DNA of 64,000 bases from NCBI GenBank assembly GCA_016169945.1, contig JADLSH010000273.1, positions 1,655,001 through 1,719,000 on the forward strand, written 5' to 3'. Shown here piece by piece: positions 34,079 to 44,190 of this stretch (position 1 is its first letter; each line of letters begins with the position of its first letter). Source of the DNA: Trachythela sp. YZ-2020. Its lineage: Eukaryota > Cnidaria > Anthozoa > Malacalcyonacea > Clavulariidae. The notes under the pieces were generated by a model, which searched no databases, was not told the DNA's origin, and saw only the letters and a program-made list of their open reading frames with translations. The translations under genes and the position numbers were made by a program.

Positions 34079-34579
34079 TTAATACTGTGGAGATTTAAGA
34101 AGTGCATTATGAAAACTAGCTAGCTGGTTAATTGATTTGATGTTATTGTCCAAATTATTGTACTCCTTACAAGCTTGATATAGAAGTTTCTGCTTTCCCC
34201 AATTGGTATTCGGTTTGCTGAGATGAATGTGATCTCTTTGTCTCGTGTTATACAGGTGGATGGTTTTAGGTAGGTCGAAGTCATAATCTATCAGGTTATT
34301 TTTCAATTTGAAAATGGTCAGCATTCGATGTAAGTAGCGCCGGTGGGTAAGTGGGTGCCAGTGTAGGTTTGAGAGAGCTTCAGTGGAGGAGGATAGGTAA
34401 GGAGCGTCAATAATCGTCTTTGCAGCCTTGTTCTGAAGGATTTGTAGTTGATCCATGAGGGTGGTGTTGTTCTTATCACCCCATATAATGTCAGCGTAGT
34501 CGAATAATGGAAGGATGAGAGAATTGTAGATTGTAAGTCGAGCTTTTAATGGGATGAAGACTTTGACTCTTCTAAGCAA
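34079..34579 (-). pseudogene. LINE C C-terminal domain
   Basis: Post-RT region with KARLTIYNSLILPLFDYADI, LQILQNKAAKTIID, the LHWHPLTHRRYLHRM block and a C-terminal tail. It is separated from the RT frame by about 145 bases containing the 'YLGITFSENFTWSDHL'-like segment in broken frame. Confidence 0.85.
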
Positions 34580-34723
34580 TCCAATACGTTGGTTGATTTT
34601 TATCGTTACGTTACTTAAGTGATCGGACCAAGTGAAATTCTCTGAGAAGGTGATTCCTAGATATTTAAAAGTTTGTTCTCGGGCAAGTTGTTGGTCGTTA
34701 ACATATATGGAGATATTGGTGAA

Positions 34724-35677
34724 TTACCGATTACCGCCAAAAAGGAGGAACTTGGATTTTGCACAGTTTAGTGTTAGCAGATTTTCATCAAGCCATTTAC
34801 AGATTGAATGAAGATCTTCATTAACGCATTGCTCAATGTTTTTGACCGAATTAGAGGAATAATATAGGAGAGTATCATCAGCGTAGAGTATTATTTTGCA
34901 GTGTTTTACAATGTTGGGCATGTCATTTACGTAGATAATGAAAAGTAAGGGACCCAATATGCTACCTTGCGGAACACCAACTGACACAGGTAATGAGCTG
35001 GATAACGTATTGTTAATTGACGTTTTCTGTTGACGATTGGTAAGGTATGACTCAAACCAATTTAACGACTTATTATCCAGGCCAAATGATTTCAATTTGC
35101 GCAACAAAATAACGTGGTCAACCGTGTCGAATGCCTTGCTAAAATCCAGAAAAACAGAAGCTGTGACAAGACCGTTATCAGCATTTTCAAGAATAGTATC
35201 GGTGAAGAATGCCAATGCGGTACTGGTAGATAACTTAGGTCTAAAGCCAAATTGAGATTGTGAGAGGATTTTGTTTTTAGATAAATAGCTGTAAATCTGC
35301 GTGTGAACGAAACGTTCCAAAATTTTGCTCAGGTTTGGCAGAACAGTTATGGGTCTGTAGTTTGACATATTAGAGCGATCGCCAGACTTAAATATTGGTG
35401 TTACTTTTCCGTCTTTCCAGATCTTGGGGAAGATAGAAGATTTTAGTGATTGATTAAATATGTCAGTTAGGGTTGGGGCGATAATTGCTGCAGCATCTTT
35501 CAGTAGTCTGGCGCTGATACCATCGAGGCCAGTAGATTTATTAGTTTTAAGAGTTGATAGTTGTTTGAAAACAGACGCAACCTCAATCTGTTTAAATTCA
35601 AATGTGGAATTAAATTGTGGTAGTTGATTAGAGGAGAATATGTTTGATGAAGATCTTTGCTTGATTGTGTTTGCCAA
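34724..35677 (-). pseudogene. LINE C reverse transcriptase
   Basis: RT domain with motif 1 (NKSTGLDGISARLLKD), NYRPITVLPNLSKILER, QFGFRPKLST, motif A FLDFSKAFDT, motif B VGVPQGSILGPLLFIIY and motif C YADDTLL, so the polymerase active site is intact. The frame ends at 34724 after KSKFLLFGGNR. The C-terminal domain resumes at 34579 in a different frame. Confidence 0.88.
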
Positions 35678-35796
35678 AGTCTTTCCGATACTAGTGAAGA
35701 AATTATTGAAAAGAGATGATATAGATTGTGGGTTCTTGGTTTCAACGCCGTCCGATATGACAGATGTCGGTGCTGAAGAATGTGTGTTGCGCGATG

Positions 35797-36639
35797 TTAA
35801 TTCATTGAGAGTTTTCCACAGGCCAGAGGATTATTTTTGTTTTCTTTTATCAAGGACTCGTAATATTTGGATTTGCATTCACGTACTGCTTTGTTAACAA
35901 AACAGCGAAGCTTACGGTATGACGACCAGTGATGTTGAGACTGTGTTTTTTGTGCCTTCTTTAGATGATAGTCTCGATCTTGCATCGCTCGACTTAATTC
36001 AGCCGTCATCCATGGAATGCTAATTCCCTTAACTTTCATTTTCTTCATTGGCGCATGCATGTCTGCTAAGTCAGTAAAACGTTGGCACCAGCTATTGACG
36101 GTAGCGTCAACATCGTTTTCGTCTACAACGGTAGACCAGTTGACGTTTTTAATATCTAGAAGGAAGGACTGTTTATTGTAATGTTTATAAGATCTGTATT
36201 CGATTGTGCGTGGTGGAGCTTTAGTGATACCAGCTTTAAACACGCAAAACACAAGAGAGTGGTCACTCAACGAGCATGGAATCACATCACTTCGGACAAT
36301 TCTCTGACTATTGTTAACAAAAATCAGGTCAATCATGGTGTTTGATGTTTCAGTGATTCTTGTTGGCTTCGTGATTAGTTGGTCTAAGTGAAACTGGCGA
36401 GAGAAATTATGGAGCAGTTGTTTCGAGGGAGAACGGTTGTTCTTGCTAAGGTCAACATTAAAGTCACCTAACAAAATGAACTCGCTGTTATTTGGAAGTT
36501 TGAGAATAATATTGCTCAACATGGTTAAGTAGTTTTCAAGAGGATTATTCGGTGCTCTGTAAATACAACAAATAAACAGTTTCTTAGATTTAACTCGTAA
36601 AACTTCGATCATACAGTTTTCGAGATCTTTATTCATCAA
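35797..36639 (-). pseudogene. LINE C endonuclease (partial) and linker
   Basis: EEP endonuclease lacking its first part. CCIYRAPNNP, ILLGDFNVDL (catalytic Asp/Asn block), TMIDLIFVN and CSLSDHSLVFCVF (catalytic His block) are visible in the first 150 residues. A basic linker with PWMTAELSRAMQDRD, typical of CR1/L2 LINEs before the RT, follows. The frame stops at 35797 and the RT continues in another frame, so there is a frameshift near 35800-35680. Confidence 0.85.
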
Positions 36640-36864
36640 GATTCGTATATTGCTTCTTTAAATCGTCGTATATATCAGCCATTGTTTTTTTGCGATTTAG
36701 CAAATACGTATAATACGTGTTAATAATAGCATCGATTTATTTTACTTCTTTCATGCTTGCCATTTTTACATACATGCGATGATTGCGTACACAATTTTAT
36801 GAGAAATGGTGTGCGTGTGTGTGTGCGTTTTTAATTGTTTTTTTTTAAATTTGCAAGTGTTGAT

Positions 36865-37059
36865 TTAATATTCATATCTTATATCGCGTCTGAATTTTGT
36901 TGGATATATTGTCCCGCCAATTTGCCTTTTTTTTAAGATGATTAAAACGTAAATATTTGTTTTTTTCTTAGCTATTTTATCTATTTTTAATATATACGGA
37001 TTGACATATTTAATAATTTTATTATAGATTTTATTTTTTCTATTTATTGCTTTAACCAA
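36865..37059 (-). CDS. Unknown 64-aa very basic ORF next to the SET gene
   Basis: Lys/Ile-rich, starting MVKAINRKNKIYNKIIKYVN. It lies eight bases downstream of the end of the SET-domain frame on the same strand. It may be a separate small gene or the end of a longer decayed one. No motif recognised. Confidence 0.3.
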   Translation of the reverse strand: MVKAINRKNKIYNKIIKYVNPYILKIDKIAKKKTNIYVLIILKKRQIGGTIYPTKFRRDIRYEY

Positions 37060-37066
37060 TCCTCGT

Positions 37067-37490
37067 TTAACCTTCCTCGTTTTTCTGCCATTTTTTCCAA
37101 TATTCGGGACCGTAATTTACACTTCTAATTCTTAAATTATCTGTAAATCTTGCGTTTATTTTTTGACGATTTTTATTATCGTACGCAAATCTACCAGGGC
37201 CGTGTGTTGTTTTATATACATCTACGCATCGATTATCTTTTGCATAAACGATCGCCATATTTTCGATCTATGAAGCGTTTAGTTGTATTTTTACCTGTGT
37301 ATTTTACTATATTACGATATTTATCCATAGCTTTTTTGTATGTGAATAAACCCTCTCCGGCATTATTAATCGTAGATTTTTTTATTCTTAAATTATTTTC
37401 TTTTCCTAAATGTATCCAACTTTTACTTGTTTTGGCTGTCCGTTTTTTACATCTTTCTCGTTTTAACGAATTGCTTTTACATCGAAGCAC
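37067..37490 (-). pseudogene. SET-domain lysine methyltransferase, giant-virus type, frameshifted
   Basis: Two overlapping minus frames encode the two halves of one SET domain. The first (37490-37233) has a basic Cys-containing lead, LRIKKSTINNAGEGLF and IVKYTGK, which form the SET N-terminal strands. The second (37258-37067) has the GRFA...NARF block, equivalent to the S-adenosylmethionine-binding RF-N-H-S region, and ends in YGPEYWK, equivalent to the C-terminal YG-x-YW active-site strand. A frameshift near 37245 splits them. The stretch between NARF and the YG block is shorter than usual, implying a deletion. The usual NHSC is altered to YDNK. Short SET proteins of this layout are known in giant viruses. 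It is non-functional as read. Confidence 0.75.
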
Positions 37491-37600
37491 ATTTCTTACA
37501 GAATCGTTATAATATTTTTTTTCTTTTATTTAAGCGACGCGCGCCGTTGTTCGATCTATTTTTTATTCCAACACCTGCTTGTGAATTTAAAGGATTTTTA

Positions 37601-39084
37601 TAGAAGTCCAATTAGCAATAGTTCATTTATCAGACATTTTATCGTGTTATATACCCAATGAGAGTAAAATATTTATAGTAAAAAAATTCACGTTAAAGAT
37701 TTTCTTTACATAAAGATTGTGGATTTTAAAAAGCACGAATGTGTTATAAATATTGACGGGGGATTGATGATGAAAAGGTAAGGGATATTTTTTTTAAAAT
37801 AATGGGGAATGCGTGTTTAAAAGGAATTGAAAAGCCGTTAGTAAATTTAAATTTTCCACATAACTCAATTCTTTTAGTTCATGACCTAGAACTTGATATT
37901 ATGAGTCTATGCTGAAAATTTCGTCAAGATAGCTTCAATACCTCTTCAGATATCCTGCGCGCAATAATGGAAATCGCTAATTATTGCTTATTCGAGAAAA
38001 TGCATTTAAAGTTCACTGTTCGGTTTATCAACATGATGGTCACATTAAGGTGGTCTTATACATTGAAAACTATTTTTCCTAATTTAATACTTTTTCCTCA
38101 TTTTTACTCTAATATTATAGAATATGGGTGGCTGACACAAAATCACTCACTGTTACAATTTGTGGATTAGTGTTACAATTTTTAGTGATAGATAGTTCAT
38201 TATAGTTTATATATTCGGTATATAAATGTGCCCACATGGATATTTGGAAATTATGTAAACGTTATATTTGTATATGCCAGTTTGAATAAACAACATATTT
38301 GCAAGTGCAAGCACGTTATATTGGAAAACCTTTTATTTACTTATATAATATGCACAAATGAAAAATTCGACATGGAGCTCCCCTATATATCATATGATCC
38401 CAAAATATACTAGGGGTCGAAATCACATAGCCAAACACATCCTAAACGGGAGAGGTAGGGATATATATCATGAAATTGCCATGCCAGATTTTTTCAAAAA
38501 TGCTTAACACGTACTATTTGAAAACCTAAGTTTGGTTCCCAGCTGTGACCTCCGCCGTTGCCGTCTTTAAAAAGACAACAATGTTTATAAGACGACAATC
38601 ATGAAAGGTTATGGCAGATCGACTTTCGTCGGACTTTACATGATATCCTCAATCAGGCACAGCCTTGAAGTGGAACCGTAATTATAGAAAATTTATAGCA
38701 TGAACACAATTTGTTTTCAAGCCATTATAACGCCTCTCCCGCCTAAATATAACCGACTTGTACTTGGTGTAATTTGAAATAAAATCGTTTAAAATCACTA
38801 TATAGCTAGGGAGGGATAGGTGGGTACTCATTTGGAGAAAAATTTTTTTTCGTAAATGCTCGAATGCTCGCGATTTTCCAATAACATGTCATTGCTATGG
38901 TGGTTGCTACGGGACAAAATTTCAAACAACCTGCTATTTTCCCCTATTTATCCATTTTACGCCAAACAAATAGAAAAATTACCAGAAGAAAACGAAAAAG
39001 GGATCATTGATGATGCATAATAGTGTAAAATGTGATATAACCCGCAACCCCCAACAGAACAGAAAACATCAATATTAAGATATT
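37601..39084. other. No gene recognised
   Basis: AT-rich at the left, more balanced to the right. Weak coding flavour persists on the minus strand to about 37620, just upstream of the SET frame. Short ORFs at 37967-38170 and 38228-38413 have no recognisable content. Confidence 0.35.
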
Positions 39085-39262
39085 GTAGTATAGGAAATGG
39101 AGGTATCGACACAGTTTCCCAGAAAACAGCCTCTCACTGCAAACCCACAGCTTTGCGGAGACTATTTACCAGACGCACCATGGTCACCACTTACGTCATC
39201 ATGATTGCGTAGAAACGCGGTCAGACCAAAACTATGACCGATACCCCCATTTCCTATACTAC
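39085..39262. mobile_element. 178-bp MITE
   Basis: Terminal inverted repeats gtagtataggaaatggaggtatcg and cgatacccccatttcctatactac (24 bp with one mismatch). The interior is non-coding. Superfamily not determined. Confidence 0.75.
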
Positions 39263-39307
39263 TCTATGGTTATGCTTTTCACGTATTTTTGCTCAACTTA
39301 CTGCAGT

Positions 39308-39765
39308 CTAGTCGGTTAATATGTCCCTATGTCCATAAGGTAGGGAATCAACTCCATTGTCTAGTAGATACCTTTTATCATCAAAACAACTTAATGATAT
39401 CTTATTTATGTTGTGAGTACCAAGGTTATGATTTTTACTTATAATGCTTTTCATATCATGTCTAAGAATCTTTGATTTGAATAGCACTTTCTTATAGTCA
39501 GAGTGTTTAATATTATTCTTAACCACCGATTTTTTAACTCCCTTATATTTCTTTATCACCTCACTACCAACGTCCACAGAGTAGTTCTTACTGCGGAGGC
39601 CAACAAACTCCCTTATTGGTCTCCCACCTGTTTCATCTTTCATTTTACCAATCACCTTCTTATTCTCCTTAAAGTAAAAGGGGCTATCCTCAGGGTAGTC
39701 ACTATTATCAAATAGTTATTTATCCTTTATTAGATCCTCATACACATTCTCAGTCACTATCTAAT
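39308..39765 (-). pseudogene. Polinton/adintovirus-type DNA polymerase B, C-terminal fragment
   Basis: The minus strand from 39765 to 39308 encodes the last ~150 residues of a protein-primed family B DNA polymerase. Visible blocks are NKKVIGKMKDETGG, EFVGLRSKNYS, a KKYKGVKKSVVKNNI lysine block and LSCFDDKRYLLDNG, which in Polinton-type polymerases form the thumb and C-terminal end. The palm catalytic motifs are absent. One in-frame stop lies near 39718, just before an LFDNSDYPEDS block. LINE D inserted with its 3' end at 39762, and the rest of the gene is not seen beyond it. The protein would copy a linear viral or transposon genome; this piece cannot. Confidence 0.8.
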
Positions 39766-40000
39766 AATAATAATAATAATAATAATTTATTGATATCCAT
39801 CTTTAGTATAAAATTACAATGGATTTACAGTTTATAAAATTGATACGAGTATATGTACATTGTGTTAAGTATAGTATATGTTATATACAGTATATATATA
39901 TACTGCCAAAATTGCCACAAGTTAAATTTGGCAGTTGAGTAAAATTTATTATGACAAATATAGTAAAAATGTTAAGAGCAAAAAGAGTATAAAATTTAGA

Positions 40001-42163
40001 TTATAATAACGCATTTGTTCTTGGGATAAACGAGAGTTTGTGCCTTTTAGTATGTGAGAAAAATTGTGGGAGAGTATTTACTGTTCTTAGATCATATTTT
40101 TTCGTCACGATATCTGGTATATATTTTCTGCATGGATGCGTTTCATCATCAATAATTTTCTTATATTCACGAATGGCGAGCATATTACGACGTTCTTCAA
40201 GAGACTGAAGTAGGTCGGACGGCAGGGCAAGTATTTTTTGACTTCTAGTTTGGATATTCTCCACCTCATCTATTAAGTATTGTGGTAATCCACTCCATAT
40301 TGGGGACGCGTATTCCAATACCGGTCTGATTTTGGAGAGGTAACAGGTTAGACCTACTTCTGTCGGTAGATTAGCTCGACGACATTCCCGAAAGTGGAAT
40401 AAACGTTTGCTTGCCTTTCTTGTAATTTCTTCGACATGTGTGTTCCATTTAAGGGTATTATTACACCAAAGGCCCAGCAGCTTAAACGATTTAACTCTTT
40501 CAATCACATCATTACCAATCGTAAGTAAAGGTGGTTCGGGAATACCTTCTTTAAAACAGATCCACATATCTTTAGTCTTTTTTGCGTTAAGTTCCATCTT
40601 ATTTCTGAAGGCCCAGTCATTCATTAAATCAAGCACCATTTGCATGTTACTAGTAGAGCAATATGAGATTGCCTCATCCTGAGTGCAATCATCAGCGTAT
40701 TTATGCGTATTAATCTGAAAATAGTTAGGAATACAGTCTTCAAGGTCGTTAACATGAACATTAAACAGTGTTGGTGAGATAACAGAACCCTGGGGGACTC
40801 CGGAGGGACAAGGCCTAGAAGATGATAAGCTCTCACCAAGTTTTACTTCCTGGCTCCTTCCTTCTAAAAAACTCCGCGTCCATAACCAAAAAGACTTTGA
40901 TACATTCAATTCCGCGAGTTTTCTTAGAAGCAGACCATGGTCGACCAAATCGAACGCTTTACGAAAATCGATAAATAAAGCGTGGATCCCCATTCTTCCA
41001 TCACGTGAATTTTCAGTCTTATTTTGGGTAATACTCGCTAATGCAGATACTGTTGATCTACCATGTGTAAATGCATGTTGATTATCTTTGATCTTAAGGT
41101 CGCTTTTATTCAATTTGAGTTGTATGGTTTCTAGGATTTTTGCCATTTGCGATAGCACAGAAATCTGCCGGAAGTCATTATCTATATCATTCGGGGGGTT
41201 CACTTTGGGCACAGGGGTGACTAAAGCATGTTTATATAAGGTCGGGTATTTAGACTGGGAGATGCTACAGCAGATGATGTTATGGATAACAGGAGCAAGC
41301 TCTTCGCTATAACGACTCAGTAACCATGCAGGAATATCGTCCGAACCACTAGCTTTCCTAGGGTTTAGGTGCTTAAGAATTGCCTTGATTTGACCGATCG
41401 AAGGTAGTGCGGGCGCGATGTTCTTGAGTAGGTGTTCGACTTCCCCTAGTTTCGGAATTTCATTTGGTATGGTAGTCTGCCAAGGCTTAGTGAAACTTTG
41501 TTGTAAGCGTTCAACTAGGTCATCTGTGGAGGCAGCTGAGAATTGACGATTACATTCGTTAACGGCAGCAAGTTCGTATATAGTTTTATGCCACTTTGCC
41601 GGGTTCATTTCACGTGTATTTTCCGCTTTCGATTGGTAGTACGTTTTCTTTCCACTGGATATAAGTGAAGAAACTTTGTCGCATAATACTTTATACCTTG
41701 ATTTGTTTCCTGATGTAAAGGCTTTTTGTCTGGCTATTATTTCATGCTTAATACGCGGGGTGATCCAGGGTTTATCTGAGGGGTGGAAACGTATAATACG
41801 TTTGGGCACTGTTTTATTGAGAATGCACATGATAGTACTTGTGAAAGCACTAACTTTATCGTCAATCTCATTAGTAGCATAAACCAATTCCCAGTTCTGC
41901 CTATTCAGATGGATACTCAGTTCAATTAAGTTACTACATTTCGTCAGGCGCACTTTTCGAGAAATCGCCTTCACCTTTTCTTTCAGCTTTGGAGTGAGTA
42001 ACAGACACTGATGGTCAGAATGGCCAATCGGCGGGAGATGTTTAATGTCATTGTATAGCTCTGACATGTTAGTAAGGATTTGGTCTAAAACGTTTCTACC
42101 TCTAGTGGGAGCCCGTACAACTTTGCAAAGGTTGAAGCGTCTGCACAGTAAATTCAGTTTCAT
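40001..42163 (-). CDS. LINE D endonuclease C-terminus, RT and C-terminal domain (720 aa)
   Basis: The longest open frame in the window. Residues 1-90 complete the EEP domain (VLDQILTNMSELY, IGHSDHQCLLL). A linker with PWITPRIKHEIIARQK follows. The RT comprises motif 1 PRKASGSDDIPAWLLSR, FRQISVLSQMAKILE, HAFTHGRSTVSALAS, motif A FIDFRKAFDLVDH, motif B SGVPQGSVISPTLFNVHV and motif C KYADDC, all catalytic residues present. The C-terminal region has FKLLGLWCNNTLKW and the LYLIDEVENIQTRSQKIL-like block. The upstream frame break means full ORF2 is not translated as one protein. This is the best candidate in the window for a recently active LINE. Confidence 0.9.
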   Translation of the reverse strand: MKLNLLCRRFNLCKVVRAPTRGRNVLDQILTNMSELYNDIKHLPPIGHSDHQCLLLTPKLKEKVKAISRKVRLTKCSNLIELSIHLNRQNWELVYATNEIDDKVSAFTSTIMCILNKTVPKRIIRFHPSDKPWITPRIKHEIIARQKAFTSGNKSRYKVLCDKVSSLISSGKKTYYQSKAENTREMNPAKWHKTIYELAAVNECNRQFSAASTDDLVERLQQSFTKPWQTTIPNEIPKLGEVEHLLKNIAPALPSIGQIKAILKHLNPRKASGSDDIPAWLLSRYSEELAPVIHNIICCSISQSKYPTLYKHALVTPVPKVNPPNDIDNDFRQISVLSQMAKILETIQLKLNKSDLKIKDNQHAFTHGRSTVSALASITQNKTENSRDGRMGIHALFIDFRKAFDLVDHGLLLRKLAELNVSKSFWLWTRSFLEGRSQEVKLGESLSSSRPCPSGVPQGSVISPTLFNVHVNDLEDCIPNYFQINTHKYADDCTQDEAISYCSTSNMQMVLDLMNDWAFRNKMELNAKKTKDMWICFKEGIPEPPLLTIGNDVIERVKSFKLLGLWCNNTLKWNTHVEEITRKASKRLFHFRECRRANLPTEVGLTCYLSKIRPVLEYASPIWSGLPQYLIDEVENIQTRSQKILALPSDLLQSLEERRNMLAIREYKKIIDDETHPCRKYIPDIVTKKYDLRTVNTLPQFFSHTKRHKLSFIPRTNALL

Positions 42164-42516
42164 TTATTGAAATCTCCGGCAATTATTATACCTGCTGAGG
42201 GATGGTCCTGCAGAATTTCATCAAGTCCGTCAGTGATATACTCACGCATAGCTCTTTCATCATCGTTCGTCTGACCAGGCGGATAGTATACGCTAATAAC
42301 TATTATGGAGCTGTAAGGCCTGGGAGTTCTAGGCGGTTTAAGTACAAGCCAAAGAACTTCTTTATCGTCCACTTCAAGATTTGTCAAACGGGTAGTAGGT
42401 ATTTGGTGGTGCACATAGGCTAAGACACCGCCACCAGGGGTAAGGCGGTCTCGACGGAATGCATTAAATTTCTTACTAATTTCTATAGCAGCATCGGGAA
42501 GTTTGAGTTCAGCCAA
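42160..42516 (-). pseudogene. LINE D endonuclease middle part
   Basis: Continues the EEP domain with RRDRLTPGGGVLAYVHHQIP, VISVYYPPGQ and IIIAGDFNK at its end (catalytic Asp/Asn). The stop overlaps the ATG of the long downstream frame by four bases (42160-42163), so a one-base change here would explain the split. Confidence 0.85.
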
Positions 42517-42878
42517 GATTCTGTAATTATGACTAGTGTCGGGTTATTAACAGCAACGATTCCAGAAAGTTCTGTAATTTTATTTGTCACATGACATGCA
42601 TTGGTTAAGAGTACAGATGGAACTGAGTAGCCGCTAGGTGGCATAGTTATATTACTTTCCTTTACGGAAATTGGTATTAGGTTGCAGCGGTATTTCAGAG
42701 CATTACCTCTCAGAGTTGTTGGGCGGCTTGTAATTCTAACTGGGATTTCCTTTGGGGTATCCTTAGTTGTGTCAGAGACTTCAAGTGTATTTATTGTGCA
42801 ATAATCAGAGATAGGAAATCTATTACCATGGAGAGGAAGTCTTATTTCATGTGAATCTATCTGTTGTAGGGAGACCAT
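42483..42878 (-). pseudogene. LINE D ORF2 N terminus
   Basis: N-terminal extension followed by the start of the endonuclease: NACHVTNKITELSGIVAVNN and VIITESWLNS (the catalytic Glu block). The frame is lost at 42483, while the next segment begins at 42516, so a small indel separates them. Confidence 0.8.
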
Positions 42879-42943
42879 GTTTAGCGAAGTTGAGGTGGTG
42901 GCTGAGCTGGAATTCCTATCGCGGAGTATGATCGGAGGGGAGG

Positions 42944-43046
42944 AACTGATACGTCAGCCACTCATACGTCTGTGCAACGCTTGAAGCCCCATCATACGTC
43001 ACTCATACGTCTGTGTACGCTTGAAGCCCCATCATACGTCTGTGCA
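42944..43046. repeat. Short tandem duplication at the LINE D/hAT junction
   Basis: 'cgtcactcatacgtctgtg(ca)acgcttgaagccccat' is repeated twice and begins a third time ('catacgtctgtgcaaag') at the boundary. The phrase belongs to the hAT end, so the duplication arose from target or repair events at the LINE insertion or from a tandem within the transposase gene. Confidence 0.65.
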
Positions 43047-44190
43047 AAGATTTTACCAAAGTTAGCACCTTGAGACTTTAATACGTCTACAATGGTATCG
43101 TAGAGCTGTTGTACGGTTGCACCAGGTGCTCTTTTACAACACAACAAATTCTCAGAACAGTAACCGAAACGATCAACTATTCTGACACAAATACTAAGCT
43201 GCTCATGGTGGCTAACGTCCGGCGTGGTATCAGCAATCAAAGCCCAAGCTTTGCACTCCTGAATTCTCTTTACTATCTCAGAGCTGATCTCCTTTCCGAT
43301 GACCTCAATGACGTTGTTTTGTGTCTTGTTACTAAGAAACGTGAGTTTCGAGCCACGACCTTTCACCTTTTTGGCTGCGTTGGTTCCTGATCGCCCTCCA
43401 ACCTTTGCCATTGCTTCATGCTTCTTGCGGACTTTTTCAAGATGGTCGCGGATGGTATAATCGTATGCAGACAAGAACTTCAACACTTCCAAGAAGTTTC
43501 CCATGTTTAACACTTCGCTTGCAAGTGATTCTCGATGGCCTCTAAATGCAAGTCCTTGCTTCCCAAGGAGGATTATGGAATCTACGACTCGCGTCATTAT
43601 ATTCCGATTGCCAATAACTTCCACCTTTGTTCGTGCTGCTGCGTCCTGTTCTTGTTGTTCCAAGCATGAAGCTATAGTTTTCTCTTGCAAGAAAAGCACC
43701 TCTGCAACTTTAGCATTTGCGTGAGCTGCCGACATTTCGTGGTTTTTCACAACGCTGTGTTGTTTCTTCCAGTTGGAAAATCCGGCAAACGTGAAGGCAT
43801 GTCCTTGATTTGCGCGTGAACTCTCAACATCCTGATCCTTGCAGAATTCGTAATTAACTTCTATTTTTGGATTTTCCTCGCCTTGCTCTACTACGTCATG
43901 TTTATCAATCACATTCAAATATTTTTCTGATTCTGGTGAATCCACTCCAGATCCCTGTTCGACTTGAAAGATCGAGCTTTCTGAGGTTCCAGGCGTGTTA
44001 CTTTCACAGCATTTACCCAATTCGTCCTGGACAGTGTTTTCTTTACTCTCACGCTTCCCATCGGGTTGGAAGTACTTTAGCATGAAAGAACCAAGCTGCT
44101 TTATTCTCATGTTGCCTAGCTTTCTTTGCTTTTCTGAATTCAGCTCCAGACTTTTTTCTTTTTGATGGTCGGTTGTCGGACATGGCTACA
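42992..44190 (-). pseudogene. hAT-type transposase, ZMYM1/DUF4371-like, truncated
   Basis: A 372-aa frame (44110-42992) plus an upstream segment in another frame (about 44190-44115, MSDNRPSKRKKSGAEFRK) encode the N-terminal half of a hAT-related transposase. The TTF-type zinc-finger/BED-like region has GFSNWKKQHSVVKNHEMSAA and HANA. The DUF4371 region has QGLAFRGHRE, WALIADTTPDVSHHEQL and QTYDGASSVHRRMS, where ADTTPD and YDGAS are conserved catalytic-core landmarks. The C-terminal half is missing: LINE D lies there, and the junction carries duplicated 'catacgtctgtg(c)aacgcttgaagccccat' at 42960-43045. A frameshift near 44110 also disables it. Confidence 0.8.

Larger units (their letters stand above)
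33852..36640 (-). mobile_element. LINE retrotransposon C (minus), 5'-truncated in the endonuclease
   Basis: Reads from 36640 down to 33852, ending in a (TGAT/ATCA)n tail at 33850-33870. It carries most of the endonuclease, the whole RT and the C terminus with only a few breaks, and is inserted in the AT-rich block. Its 5' end lies inside the EEP domain. Confidence 0.9.
27381..37600. other. AT-rich block, probable decayed large-DNA-virus insertion, interrupted by LINEs
   Basis: From about 27.4 to 33.7 kb and again at 36.7-37.6 kb the DNA is strikingly AT-rich. Closely spaced, short, intronless, mostly collinear ORFs are unlike anything else in the window. A SET-domain gene of the type found in giant viruses lies at 37067-37490. 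LINE insertions at 29068-29345, 32085-32830 and 33852-36640 have normal composition and break it up. Endogenised nucleocytoplasmic large DNA virus (or relative) is my inference. The individual ORFs other than SET are not recognised. Confidence 0.45.
39762..42890 (-). mobile_element. LINE retrotransposon D (minus), most complete copy
   Basis: Runs from about 42890 to the (AAT)n tail at 39762-39785 and contains a nearly complete ORF2 (EEP endonuclease, RT, C-terminal domain) with only two frame changes, at 42163/42160 and 42516/42483. The 3' end sits inside the polymerase B remnant, and the 5' end meets duplicated sequence of the hAT remnant. Confidence 0.92.
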
